Source: Carya illinoinensis (Eukaryota > Streptophyta > Magnoliopsida > Fagales > Juglandaceae). From it: a stretch of DNA of 64,000 nucleotides. A program made the position numbers and the translations under genes. The notes beneath the pieces are model-generated. The model did not search any database. It was not told where the DNA came from and saw nothing but the letters and a program-made list of their open reading frames with translations. Shown piece after piece: positions 1 through 11,836 of the stretch. Numbering within the stretch: the stretch's first letter is position 1; each line of letters begins with the position of its first letter. The stretch spans positions 19,763,501 to 19,827,500 of the forward strand of contig NC_056754.1 of the NCBI RefSeq assembly GCF_018687715.1. Reading direction: 5' to 3'.

Positions 1-1530
1 AGCCCACGGACCAGCCAGCCAACAGCTCGGCCATGGTGAGGCTGTTGGCCTCCCCTTGGTGCCGCACAGCATGCACCAGCATGTTGGCAAGGTTAGTGGG
101 CTAGTCTGCCAGCCAGCACGCCCAGCAGGCAGGCCAACATGCCCAGCCGGCCAGGCAGGTGCCCAACCAACCAACCAGGCCACCTGCCTGGCCAGCAGCA
201 TGACCAGCATGCAGACCATGCATGTTGCCTATCAGCACCAGTCATGCAGCAGGACCAGACCAGTCGGCCACCAACCATGGCACCAGCCATGCGGCTAGAC
301 CATGGCTAACCAGTAAGCGCCCATGGCCCATGCCATGGGCCATTTTCAACACCGGCCAGCACCAGTCAGGCCGTGGGTCTCACATAGGCCCCACGGCCAG
401 AATTTTATCAGTATTTTATTATTTTAATAAAATCATCTAGTATTTATATATTTCATTATTTCCTTGTTTTAGTACAACTAGGAATTAATTCCTTAGGCTA
501 GTGTTACTAGGAATTAATTCATTTTTATGATTTATTTCCTTGTTCAAGCACCATTAGGACTCTCCCCTTGTAAGCCTATATAAAGGCCACCCTAGTCCCA
601 TTTTTGGATCATCTTTTGACAAATTCGCTTTGTGGTTAGCTTATTTGTTCTTGAGATCTCTTTCGGTGCTTGGCACTTGGGCTATTTGGATGCAACCCGT
701 GTGAATCCCAAATAGAGATTCAACATCTTGACGTTTGTGGACGGGTGTTGCTTCATCTATCAATCTATGAGCAAGTTTGTTTCTCTTTTCCATTTTTGAG
801 TTTCAATCTTGTCATTTACTTGTTATTTGTATTACGCTTTTTGCACTTAACATTATATCACACGCCCCATATCATCCCAACACACTAGATCTACTTTGCC
901 AAGCAGATCTAGCCTTGTTGGATTATTCCCTTCATATTTCCTTCACTTCCATATCATTCCATCACCATATTATCATCTATATACCTTCCATAATCCTAGA
1001 TCTAAACCCCTTTCATCATAAAGTCCTAGATCTACACTAGATCTAGTGCATCCATATTCCCTACCATAAACCCTAGCCTCCATAAGGATTTCCTATATTT
1101 TAGGAAACCTTAAACCCTAGCCTCACTTCCATATTTACCATAATACCAACCAAGGGGCACCTACCATAGCCTAATCACACCATTCGGCCATCATCATACC
1201 ATACCATACCATACCATCATCATACCATACCATACCATACCATACACCATACCATCCCACCAAGATCCAATTCACAAACTACAAATACCCATCATCCATA
1301 TTCACCAAATCTCATCACTCAAGTCTAGACTCAAGTAAGAAGGCGAGCAAGAAGGATAGGTTCATCGGTCATAGTTGGATGAAGCGGATCTAGAGAACTA
1401 TAGTGTTTAGGGACTAGACCGAGGTACCTAACTCACTGACGTCGCCTTTCTCATCCCTACCACTGCCTAGCCATCTTCTTTGTCCTATTGTCAATGTCAG
1501 AATGTTGTCATTGTCACCCCTCACTAGTAG
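1..1530 (+). repeat. LTR-retrotransposon-like remnant (LTR/leader)
   Basis: The first 370 bases are a GC-rich mosaic of short CCAGC, GCATG and CCATGG words. They pass into AT-rich DNA, then a promoter-like stretch with a TATA motif (CCTATATAAAGG, about 576-587) and a pyrimidine-rich leader reaching to about 1500. This arrangement is that of U3-R of a plant LTR. No coding domain follows and no second LTR or target-site duplication is in the window, so limits and superfamily are unknown. Short ORFs here show no domain and are not annotated. Confidence 0.35.
1191..1255. repeat. (CATAC)n microsatellite
   Basis: About a dozen slightly imperfect CATAC units, interrupted by CATCAT. It lies inside the LTR-like remnant. 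Confidence 0.85.
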
Positions 1531-1885
1531 GTACTCTCTTATCTCTCTTTGCGCTCCAGGGTACAGTGGCTGGTGAGGGGTTGGGGAGTGAAAAGAGAAA
1601 AAAAATTAATTAATATGAATAATATACTGCATCAATTTATAAGACCTCTTTGTATCACTAATATCTTTCTTAGAAATTACATTTGGGAGTTAAACAGTTA
1701 CTTCATGTATTTATCAATCATTGTAGCTCCCTATTTAATTTTTGGACAATTGTTTATTCAACAGTCTCACACTCAAAATCAAGCCCTCTTTCACATATCC
1801 ACGCACGTCTTGCACTACAAGTATGTCCGATGTAGCAGGCGACGCGAACCATGTTCACCCAATTCCCTTGAAAAAGGAATTTGAA

Positions 1886-2221
1886 AAGACGAATTTTAAT
1901 ATAATAGAAATGAAAAAATAAATATTATTTTAATATAATAAAAAATATAATGAGTAAAATGTTGGAAAAGGCAAATTTTGAAAAAAAATTATATTATTCT
2001 TAAAAATGTAATAATTTTAAAATTTTGATCGGCAAAAGGATAATTTTTAGTTTTGTGTTTAAAATATTCACTAAAGAGTAATAATTGAAAACAAAAGATA
2101 AAAAAATAAAATAATGAGTAGTTAAGATTGTAAAGGAAAGTAAAAAATATTATTTTAATAAATTAGAAAAAAAAAATAACGAGTAAGATGTAAGAAGATT
2201 TTGAAATATAAGTAAAATGTA

Positions 2222-2275
<54 letters not shown>

Positions 2276-3780
2276 TGAGTTTTTGCCAAAATTTAGAGAA
2301 AATGTTGGGGAGCCAGACGTGTTCGTTCCCGATTAGTTGGTTTTATGGCAGTTTCTCGGTGTTATAGCTATCAAAAACTCTATAAAGTCGTTTTCTAGTA
2401 CTTTCTATAGAAGATTATTATTAAATATTTTCAGAATATTTTATATAAGAATATTAGTCATATTAATTAAAATATTATTATTTATATAAATAATTTTAAT
2501 TCCATGATACGGAACTATTTTTAAGTAATTAATAATTTTTCAAATATAAGATTTTTCTCTTACTACGGTGATTTTACTCCCAAGATTTTTCTATAATTCA
2601 AAATTTCTCCTAATTTTTTCTCAAAATTCTATGTATAGAGAAATTGCCTCCTTCCAATGAAACTTATAGCTATCATGTGCTCTCCAAAACTCTCAAAAAT
2701 CTGTATACACATGGGAATATCTCTCTCTAATTTTTTCCTGTATGATCCAAAATTTTATAATTTAGAATCTAAAGTGAGATAAATACTAGAAGAATCGTTA
2801 AAGGTTGGCATTTTGTATGAAAAAAATAGTTGAAAACTTTTATCGTTTAGATTTCATTAAAGAATAAATAAATTTATCTGAATTATCAATTGTAGCATTA
2901 TATATTCTGTAAGGGAAATATTCTAGTCACAAAGGGATTACACAAAAAATCTCACAAACTGATATTGCTTGATATAATTCATCAGATATAAAATTAATTT
3001 TATTAAAAAGTAGATCTAACGGATCAGATGAAACTATATCATTTTATAAGATTACTTTTGTGTAATTACTTTGTGCATATAGCAGTATTCTGCTTGTAAA
3101 TGTGGCACCAAAATATCCAAACTTTATATAAAACTTGTATAAACTATCTTACATATTAGAATGAAAGATAAGTTTAATAAAAATCATCTATAAGTTTTTA
3201 TTGAGAACAAAATCTCTAAAAATATCATCACAAAAATGATAAGGATAATGAATGAATATTATTCCCAAAAATATTGTCATAAGAAATTTAAAGGAGATGC
3301 TAAATTGTGTGTTCTAGAATTTTATTTCTACGTGTATGCGATAAATTATAAATTTTTTTCTTCATATAAAATATTTCTTTAAAGAATGTTTTCTCAAGAT
3401 GTAACTTTTATATATAGTTAACATTTTACGACTTACTGTAGAATCAAACTTAAGATTTATTTCTTTTTATTTTACATAAAAATTAGCTCCCCACAAAAAA
3501 TGTCTGGTCCGGCTACTCTCCCTGATGGTTTTGAAATGCAGGAGTTCCTGGGGGTGGATGGCAAACCTGCTGGAATGGAATGCATATCTGCTTCCTCTTT
3601 TACAACTATTTTAAAGCATATTTTCTTGCTTAGAGAATTTTCGTGGAAAAAAATAAGTTTAAATATTTAAATTGTAAAGCATATTCCATAACGTTTGGGT
3701 CAAACTTATGTTTAATCGAAGACCAGAAAGGTGTTGTTCAAGAATCAGAAGTCGTGAAAGTGACCTCCTTTTATGTTTAT
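1886..3780. other. AT-rich non-genic stretch
   Basis: No convincing coding sequence in 1.9 kb. Positions 1890-2330 resemble, on the opposite strand, the AT-rich 5' flank of the Harbinger element at 42080-42330 (shared words such as GAGTAGTTAAGATT and AATATTATTTTAAT), so this may be a related MITE. Around 3500-3590 lies a more GC-balanced patch, open in one frame, that I could not assign. Confidence 0.5.
2223..2273. repeat. 51-base poly-A run
   Basis: Uninterrupted run of 51 A. Such runs are prone to assembly error. It may be the tail of a retroposed sequence, but no element body could be recognised upstream. Confidence 0.9.
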
Positions 3781-4430
3781 GCCCGCCAATTTTGACGAGA
3801 ACAGAGAACAAACCAACTTTCTCAACTCATCGGGTGGCTCTAAATGAACCATCAATATATCAAGAGGCAACAACTACATGAGTACAAACATCATACCCTC
3901 ATTTCATTATGCTTCTGGAGAATTTTAATTTGATTACAATATATAGCATAAAATGTTATACATCCTCCCGCTATCAACTGTATTCATAGAGGAACTTAAC
4001 AACGAGATATATACATGGCATTCACAAGCATGTAATCATCTGTAGCCAAATTTCTTTCATTGAACCTGATATCACACTGCAATCATCTCTTACCCACTTA
4101 GAACTCCAAAGAAGGGGTTGGTCATTGCAGACTTCAATTCAAACCCCGCTGTGTTTAGCACTGCCTCATCCACCTTATCATGGGCAAGGTATAAGTACTC
4201 TCCTCCTCCTGTTCTCTCAAACCCACAGAGCTCTAGAAACTCCACACCTCCTCTCAACTTCCCAACTCTATCCTGTCAAATATATGTAAGTGGAAACTTT
4301 ACAACAGAAGTAATAAACAGATATGAGTCGTGTTGATGAAACCATTTCCTTTTCGTTTGGTATATTATTTATAGTGACAAAAATGCAACTCTAATCAACA
4401 TAACAGGAAATTAATGACAGATGTCTATAC

Positions 4431-4808
4431 TGTTGGGAGCTGTTCTGACACAGAGATGATTCTAAATAAAGGAGGGACGAAATTTAACGTGGTTCGGCAA
4501 TTGCCTACGTCCACAGCTGCTGTAATTTCACTATAAAAATTGATTTTACATAAAAATTTTCTCTCTACTCACCCACTCTTTTCCTCTCTTCTTTCTCTCT
4601 TCTGCGCTCCTTTGCTGCACTCTCCACATACTTAAGCTCTCCTATTTATAGGAGAGCAGATCAGTACTATGCAGCAATTTGCTGCATGATTTTAGGGAGG
4701 TGGGGAGGTGCCTAACAAAAGCACCGAACGGTGCCTTCGGTGCCTAATATGCCAAAATAGTAAATGGTGAGCCATGCACCGTTTACTTCTTTGTCTCCAT
4801 CTGCAACA
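4431..4808 (-). repeat. Copia 1, 3' LTR
   Basis: 378 bp, starting TGTTGGGAGC and ending CTGCAACA on the plus strand. It matches 9421-9798 with about five differences, all C/T or G/A. The reverse strand shows a TATA-like CCTATAAATAGG. Confidence 0.95.
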
Positions 4809-4879
4809 ATCTCCCACTTGGAGACAAATGAGTCTACATATCTTCATAGCAATTATCACAGCAACTTCAAATCATGCCT

Positions 4880-7800
4880 TTAAGTATGGAGGCCAACTGA
4901 AGCTATACACAGCTTCAGTTTGTCAGCAGTAACTACTTTTGTAAACATGTCTGCTGGGTTTTCTGCTCCTCGAATCTTCTCAAGTATCAGCTGTCCACTA
5001 TCGAGAAGAGATCGGATAAAATGGTATCGCAACTGTATGTGTTTTGTTCTGGAATGAAAGGCTGGATTCTTTGCAAGAAAAATAGCACTCTGACTATCAC
5101 TGTGCAGAATGCCTTTTTTATTCTTCTTTCCCAATTCCTCCAAGAATGACTGCAACCAAACCATTTCCTTCCCTGCTTCAGTTATAGCAACGTATTCAGC
5201 TTCTGTAGTTGAGAGAGCAACTATCTTCTGTAACTTAGAAGCCCACGATACAGTTGTACCACCCAGCGTATACACAAATCCAGTAGTACTTTTTCTGCTG
5301 TCAACGTCACCTGCTAAATCAGCATCTACATATCCCTGTAGCTTTAAACCTGTTTTCGTAAAACATAGTGACGTATCTGAAGAGCCTTATAGATATCTCA
5401 AAATCCACTTAACTGCTTCCCAATGCTGCTTTCCTGGATTACTCGTGTACCTGCTCACAGCTCCCACTGCTTGTGCAATATCTGGCCTTGTACAGACCAT
5501 GGCGTACATAAGACTACCAATAGCAGATGCATAGGGTATTCTGTTCATGCATTCTTGCTCTTCCTCCGTCTTTGGCGACTGATCCTTAGTTAGTCGAAAG
5601 TGACTAGCTAAGGGTGTGCTCACTGGTTTCGCCTTGTCCATGTTAAACCTTTTGAGCACCTTCTTCACATACTCCTCCTGCGAGAGCTTGAGAGTATCAT
5701 TAGACCTGTCTCTAATAATTCTCATACCAAGGATTTGTTTTGCAGCACCCAAATCCTTCATCTCAAATTGCTTTGACAACTGCTTCTTCAGTTTATTGAT
5801 CTCCTCGATGCTTGACCCTGCAACGAGCATATCATCCACATACAACAGTAGGATAATATAAGAGTTGTCAAAGTTCTTCATATAGCAACAATGGTCAGCC
5901 TGCAGTCTTGTAAATCCATTACTGCACATGAAGTTGTCAAACTTCCGGTACCATTATCGTGGAGCTTGTTTTAGGCCATACAAGCTCTTCTTCAGTTTGC
6001 AAACTAGATTCTCTTTTCCCTTCACTGAGAATCCTTGTGGCTGGTGCATATAAATGTCTTCCTCCAAATCACCATGAAGGAATGCAGTCTTCACATCTAA
6101 CTGCTCAAGATGTAGATTCTCTGCAGCCACAATTGCCAACACTAGCTTGATCGTTGTTAATTTTACAACTGGGGAGAAAATGTCTGTGTAGTCGACACCT
6201 TCTTTTTGTTGAAACCCCTTCACGACCATTCTGGCTTTGTAGCGCTTGCTACCATTGTGCTCTTCCTTAATTCTGTATACCCATTTATTGTGCAAAGCCT
6301 TCTTGCCTTTTGGAAGCTTAGTTAGCTCCCATGTTTGATTTGACATCAGTGACTCCATCTCATCTTGCATGGCTTTCTCCCACTTGATCGAATCTTCAAT
6401 TCGTAGAGCTTCATCATAACTTTCCGGTTCACCACTATCTGTTAGCAAGATGTAGTATAGAGATGGTGAGAACTGCTGTGGTGGCCTGATCGTCCTTGAA
6501 GATCTTCGAATAACAGTGAGTGGTGTACGTTGTTTGATCTGTGGATCATCATTCTCTTGATCCTCGTTCTGATCAGTGTTGACTCGAGTAACATCAAAGT
6601 CAACAACCTCAGGTTTCTTTGGTTGCTCCTCAGGTTCAGCCTGTGACCTAGCTTTGTACAGAATCTGCTCATTGAAAATCACATTTCTACTTCTGATGAT
6701 TTTGCGATTTTTATCATCCCAAAATCGATAGCCAAATTCTTCATCACCATAACCGATGAAAAAACATTTTCTAGATTTGGCTTCTAACTTGTTACGATCA
6801 GTAGAATCTATGTGAACATATGATAAACAGCCAAAAACTTTCAAATGGGAAAGATTTACCTTCTTTCCGCTCCAGACTTCCTCTGGTAGATCGAACTTTA
6901 AGGGAACTGAAGGTCCCCGATTAATCAAATAGGCTGCAGTGTTAACTGCATCAGCCCAAAAACATTCAGGCAATCCTGAATTCAGCCTCATGCTTCTAGC
7001 ACGTTCGTTGAGAGTTCTGTTCATGCGTTCAGCTACTCCATTCTGCTGCGGTGTCCCGGGAATAGTCTTCAGAAATCTAATCCCATTTGCAGCACAGAAT
7101 TCTTTGAACCCTCCGTCAATGTACTCTCCTTCATTGTCTGACCTCAGACATTTTAACTTCAAGCCTGTTTCATTTTCAACCATGGCTTTCCATTTCTTGA
7201 AAGTATCAAATGTATCAGATTTATTTTTCAAAAAATAAACCCATACTTTCCTGCTTGAGTCATCAATAAATGAAACATAGTACCGCGATCCTCCAAGAGA
7301 AGCGACTGGGGATGGCCCCCACAAATCTGTGTGCACCAACTCCAACTTTGTAGATTTTGGAGTTCTACCATTTTTCAGGAAACTAACTTTTTTCTGTTTT
7401 CCAAAAATGCAACCTTCACACATGTCGAAATCAGTTGATTCCAACTTTGGTAACTTCCCCTTGGATAATAGTATTTTCATTCCTTTCTCACTCATGTGAC
7501 CAAGCCTTTGATGCCATAGGTTGGCATTTGCATCAGCAATTGCAATAGTATCTCTAATGCTTGAAGTCATATATAGAGTACCTATTTTTGTGCCTCGAGC
7601 TACTACCATAGCTCCTTTTGTTATCTTCCACGTACCATCGGTAAATAGTACCGAATGCCCATCAGCATCAAATTGTCCTACAGAAATCAGGTTCCTCATG
7701 AGCTTAGGAACATGTCGCACCTTCTGTAGCAACCATGCACTTCCATTGGGCAGATTGATTGGTACATCTCCCATGCTTTCGATTTCCAACGCTTCACCAT

Positions 7801-8761
7801 CTGCTAAGTACACCTTCCCGAAATCACCAGTGACAAAATTCTGCATGATTTCTCGGTGTGCTGTAGTGTGGAACGAGGCTCCTGAATCTAACACCCAAGA
7901 TTCAATTTGGTTGTCGACTGAAAGGAGTAAGGCATCTCGGAGCTCTTCTGTTGTGGCATTAACAGAGTCATGCTCATTCTTCTTCTTAGCTTCCTTGCAA
8001 TTATTTTTGAAGTGGCCAATCTTGCCACAATTCCAGCACTGTACTTGTTTTCCGGACCTAGATTTGCTTCTGCCTCTTCGGGACTTCGATCTGCCCCGAT
8101 TTGAACTTCTACTAGCTCCTCTACCTCTCGTCTCGAGGTTTAAGGCAGAATTGGAAGTTGATGCTTCTCCTGTATCTCTTCTACGAACTTCCTCGCTAAG
8201 AATATGGTCCCGGATTTCTTGATACTTCATCTTTGTTTTGCCATAAGAATTGCTAATAGCTGTTCTCATGGCCTCCCAGCTTTTTGGCAATTGAGCCAGA
8301 GCAATCAGTGCACGTACTTCATCATCAAATTCAATCCCCACTGAAGCTAATTGATTGATGATGGTGTTGAACTCATTCAGATGCTGAATAACTGGAGTTC
8401 CTTCTGCCATTCTCAAGTAGAATAGCTTTTACATCAAATGCACTTTGTTATTGGCCGATGGCTGCTCGTACATGTCTGATAGAGCTTTCATCAAATCCGC
8501 CGTGGTCTTCTCCTTTACCACATTGTGTGCAATTGATCTTGACAGTGTTAGTCGAATGACTCCCAACACTTGTCTATCAAGGAGACTCCAATCTTCATTG
8601 CTCATGTCATCTGGCTTTCTTCCTAGGAGTGGAAGATGTAGTTTCTTCCCATAGAGATAATCCTCTATCTGCATTCTCCAGTAGCCAAAGTCTGTACCGT
8701 CAAATTTCTCGATACCAGCACCTTTAGCTTCTTCTCCAGCCATGAGTTCAAATTTAAACAA
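4880..8761 (-). pseudogene. Copia 1 gag-pol with three nonsense codons
   Basis: One frame encodes, in order: gag, a CCHC zinc knuckle ([14 protein letters not shown]), aspartic protease (VLDSGASFH), integrase with HHCC region (HQRLGH ... CEGC) and DDE core ([14 protein letters not shown]), reverse transcriptase (YVDDMLVAG) and RNase H, so this is the copia domain order (integrase before RT). The frame is closed by TAA at 8429-8431, 5954-5956 and 5387-5389. Comparison with copy 3 shows these were TAC, CAA and CAA. No frameshift is seen over 3.9 kb. The likely start is the ATG of MAGEEAKG near 8743, in line with copy 3. The polyprotein would have made the enzymes for its own reverse transcription and integration; this copy cannot. 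Confidence 0.93.
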
Positions 8762-9049
8762 AGATCACCGTTACGTCTGAAATACTCGAATTAGCTGGAA
8801 ACGAGTCCGGAATGATCCAAATAGTTTGTCAGCACTATTTGATCGTCGCGATGGAACTCCAACTGGCGTGATCTAGCCCAAAATGATCTGCAACACGTGG
8901 ATGGTTCAGATCCAATATACTGACGCCGAATATCAAAATTTCAACCGTACGGATGAGTCCGGAATGATCCAAATAGTTGGAAAGCACTATTTGATCGTCA
9001 AAATTGGACTCCGAATGGCTTAGATCTAGCCAAAAACAGATCTGAAAAA

Positions 9050-9350
9050 ACGGACGGTACAATACTGTGCGCGTGGGGGGAGCATGAGGCGCGTGTAACA
9101 CACGCGCCGAACCTTCCTAGGGCGCGTGTGGGCGCGTGGCGCGTGTCCCTCACGCGTCTTCAACCTCTGGTGCGCGTGGGGGCGCGTGAGCGCGTGTGGT
9201 GCACGCGTCTTCAACCTCTGGAGCGCGTGGGGCGCGTGGGGTTGCAGCAGATGCACGCGCCGATCTTCTAGGGGCGCGTGTAGCCTCGTCCAACCTCCGT
9301 TTTCCATTCTGTTTGCGGCAACGGATTCGTCTCGACGCGAGGAACACCGT
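9050..9350 (-). repeat. CpG-rich minisatellite in the copia 1 leader
   Basis: Between primer-binding site and gag the leader holds imperfect repeats of about 45 bp built from GCGCGTG words and the core ACGCGTCTTCAACCTCTGG (9152-9170 and 9204-9222). It is far more GC- and CpG-rich than its surroundings. The same repeat occurs in the leader of copy 3 (26530-26830). Confidence 0.85.
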
Positions 9351-9420
9351 GGAGTTGTCAAAAATTGATTTTGAACAACTTGAATTTTCGGACAGCTCGA
9401 ACCGATGCTCTGATACCAGT

Positions 9421-9798
9421 TGTTGGGAGCTGTTCTGACACAGAGACGATTCTAAATAAAGGAGGGACAAAATTTAACGTGGTTCGGCAATTGCCTACGT
9501 CCACAGCTGCTGTAATTTCACTATAAAAATTGATTTTACATAAAAATTTTCTCTCTACTCACCCACTCTTTTCCTCTCTTCTTTCTCTCTTCTGCGCTCC
9601 TTTGCTGCACTCTCCACATACTTAAGCTCTCCTATTTATAGGAGAGCAGATCAGTACTATGCAGCAATTTGTTGCATGATTTTAGGGAGGTGGGGAGGTG
9701 CCTAACAAAAGCACCGAACGGTGCCTTCAGTGCCTAATATGCCAAAATAGTAAACGGTGAGCCATGCACCGTTTACTTCTTTGTCTCCATCTGCAACA
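9421..9798 (-). repeat. Copia 1, 5' LTR
   Basis: 378-bp partner of 4431-4808. It is followed, in element sense, by the tRNA-Met primer-binding site at 9406-9418. Ends TG and CA, with target copy TATAC outside. Confidence 0.95.
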
Positions 9799-10404
9799 TA
9801 TACATCATGAGGTCTATGGAAAATGAGTTTAGAACATTCCAGTCAATGAAAGGCTCCAAAGAGCGCTAGTTTACAGTGAATTCAAAACACGTCAATTCTG
9901 TGCATTTTTTGACAGTATTACTAAAAAAAGGTTTACATCCACCATCCAACAACCAAGTGGATGAGCTCCTGGCTCGCAGAATGAGGCCACCTTTTTCATA
10001 AACGTGGACCTCATGAACAAATCTATATGTGATTAGTTAATATGGTCCAAATAATCCCAACTGCACCAAAAATAATCCAATTTCCCTGGACGATGGTTTA
10101 GCAATTAGCATAATCAGTCAAGCCTTGTGGCAAGAACCAATCCCACAAGCGTCAATCCCAAGGACAATCTGGACTTTGGTGAAGATTACAAAATGGTCTC
10201 GCTATTCACTTCGATCAGCTCTCAATACTCGTAAAGTTGGGACTAAGGCATAATTAAAAGAAGCTCAATCGAAGGAGCTTACCTGGAATAATGGGTTACT
10301 AAGTCTGATCTTCCTGAACTTTTCCTCATCAGGATTTTTTGCGACATTTCCAATATAGATCAGAAGAGTTTGGAAGGCCCTCCTAACTCTGGCACCATCA
10401 TCCT

Positions 10405-10812
10405 TGTAAGAATGCACAGCGAAAAGTACCTCAGGCTTAGTTTAAAGAAATGCTCCACAAGTTTCTCCAGCGCGACAAAAACCAAGCGTTTTCTCTTAGT
10501 GGTAAAGTGTACTACGTAGTTATAAAACTAGAGTAACACTTAACAAATCCACAGCCTATAAACTATTTCAAGAGAGAACAAGTGAGGAGAGATTTTCACT
10601 ATTGTGATTGATGCACCAGAATCAAAATGAGAGGGGCTATATATAGCCCCCCTACACGGCTGGCCTTTAAAGGCCAGTCTTCAATACGCTGGAAACGCTT
10701 GGCTTAAAGCCATGCGTTTACCGGCTGTGTAACGCATGGCTTTAAGCCATGCGTTATAACGCATGCAATCAAAAGGGGGGTCTGCCCGTGTGGGCGCCCC
10801 CTCCATTTAACA
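10405..10812 (-). repeat. Copia 2, 3' LTR
   Basis: 408 bp. Against the other LTR (364 bp) it has about ten substitutions and one extra stretch of roughly 44 bp made of GCATGGCTTTAAGCCATGC-type palindromes near 10690-10765. TATA motif GCTATATATAGC at about 10637. Confidence 0.93.
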
Positions 10813-11828
10813 TCTCCCACTCGCACATAGTGGGCATGACCCTAGGTCTGCATCTCTCTAATGTTCTCAATCTTGTTCACACAAGTAAATAGGCCGTGTG
10901 ACCACCAAGCATATCTTCAGAAAGGTGGGAGTACATACACTAAATCTCTCCCAGAGAAGACCAGCATAGTAACATCCCTAAAGTGTTTGGTTATGTCCTA
11001 GACTCATTCGATCGCATCAGTTCAAGCATTTTCGAAACCCTCTTGAGTTTCAAAAAACTCAGAACAATGCTTGACTATCTCTAAATCATTTCAATATGTT
11101 CACAACCTTAGTCGCTACCAGTATGTAGCGTCATAGTTTGACGTCAGCAAACACTATCGAAGATGCAATATCGAAGAATCTTCCCTTTGCACTCATATCA
11201 TTCAATTTTGGTCAAACCGCTTTCCTAGCAATGCCTCTTTAGACCGTATTAATCATGGCCATAGACAACATGCCAAAGTAGCAGACATTATAACCTCCAT
11301 CTTGTGACATAGTCAAAAGTAAAGGACACTTAAAAAAAATGAGACTCACACAGTGAGAAAGAGGGGAACCATTTACTCACTTACTCATTTGGTCGAATAA
11401 GCACATGTAGTATGAAACACATGTTACGGTGGATTTCTCTTTTTTAAAGAGCATATGTCTATATCAACACCGTACAGATCTTAGTCTAGCCGCTCCTTAA
11501 GCGTCTAACCCGAGTTCCTCTATTTGCTCGCCTCCAATGCGTTAAAGAGGATCTCACATCTGGCTAACCACAGACTACATAGGTTGTGGGGTAACCCATG
11601 CATAGTCCTCTCATTGGACCTGATCTTAGCTCCCACTAAAACGACATATCTTTGTGTCAATTAACTTATCCATTTGGACAAGTATCTAAGAACACAATGT
11701 CTCATTTCTACTAGCTTCTCAAGCGCTAGAGGCGATCGCTCGTGTGAGTGAGCCGATCTAAGCCTGTTGACATATCTTGTGTGTGAATTAGAAAGACAAT
11801 ACGATAAAGACAATAACTGAATCATATT
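10813..11828 (-). other. 3' spacer of copia 2
   Basis: About 1 kb between the end of pol (plus the hAT insertion) and the polypurine tract, with no open frame of note on either strand. In most copia elements pol is followed almost directly by the polypurine tract. Here a long untranslated region intervenes; I recognise no product in it. Confidence 0.6.
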
Positions 11829-11836
11829 GTATTAAT

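Larger units (their letters stand above)
4431..9798 (-). mobile_element. Ty1/copia retrotransposon, copy 1 (complete, degenerate)
   Basis: 5368-bp element bounded by 378-bp LTRs (TG...CA) and a perfect 5-bp target-site duplication TATAC (4426-4430 and 9799-9803). The empty site is present once in block B at 34398-34402. The coding strand is minus. A primer-binding site complementary to initiator tRNA-Met (TGGTATCAGAGCA) lies at 9406-9418 next to the 5' LTR, and a polypurine tract (AAGTGGGAGAT) abuts the 3' LTR near 4809-4820. One gag-pol frame of 1294 codons has three in-frame stops. The LTRs differ by about five transitions by eye, so insertion is fairly recent and later than the block A/B duplication. 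It is the same family as the copy at 25979-31529. Confidence 0.95.

Noticed and set aside
1549..1884. Plus-strand ORF of 111 codons
   Set aside because: Biased, AT-driven composition, no domain, no splice context; lies between repeat remnants.
3495..3600. Possible coding exon (MSGPATLPDGFEMQEFLG)
   Set aside because: Short open patch with no recognised family, no convincing splice partners, and no counterpart next to block B.
7521..8222. Plus-strand ORF of 233 codons opposite copia 1 gag-pol
   Set aside because: Antisense shadow; the same shadow occurs broken in copy 3, and there is no promoter-like context as seen for the copia 4 antisense ORF.
9026..9361. ORFs on both strands through the copia 1 leader repeats
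   Set aside because: Arise from the GC-rich minisatellite, which is open in several frames; products are low-complexity Arg/Pro/His text and not conserved in frame with copy 3.
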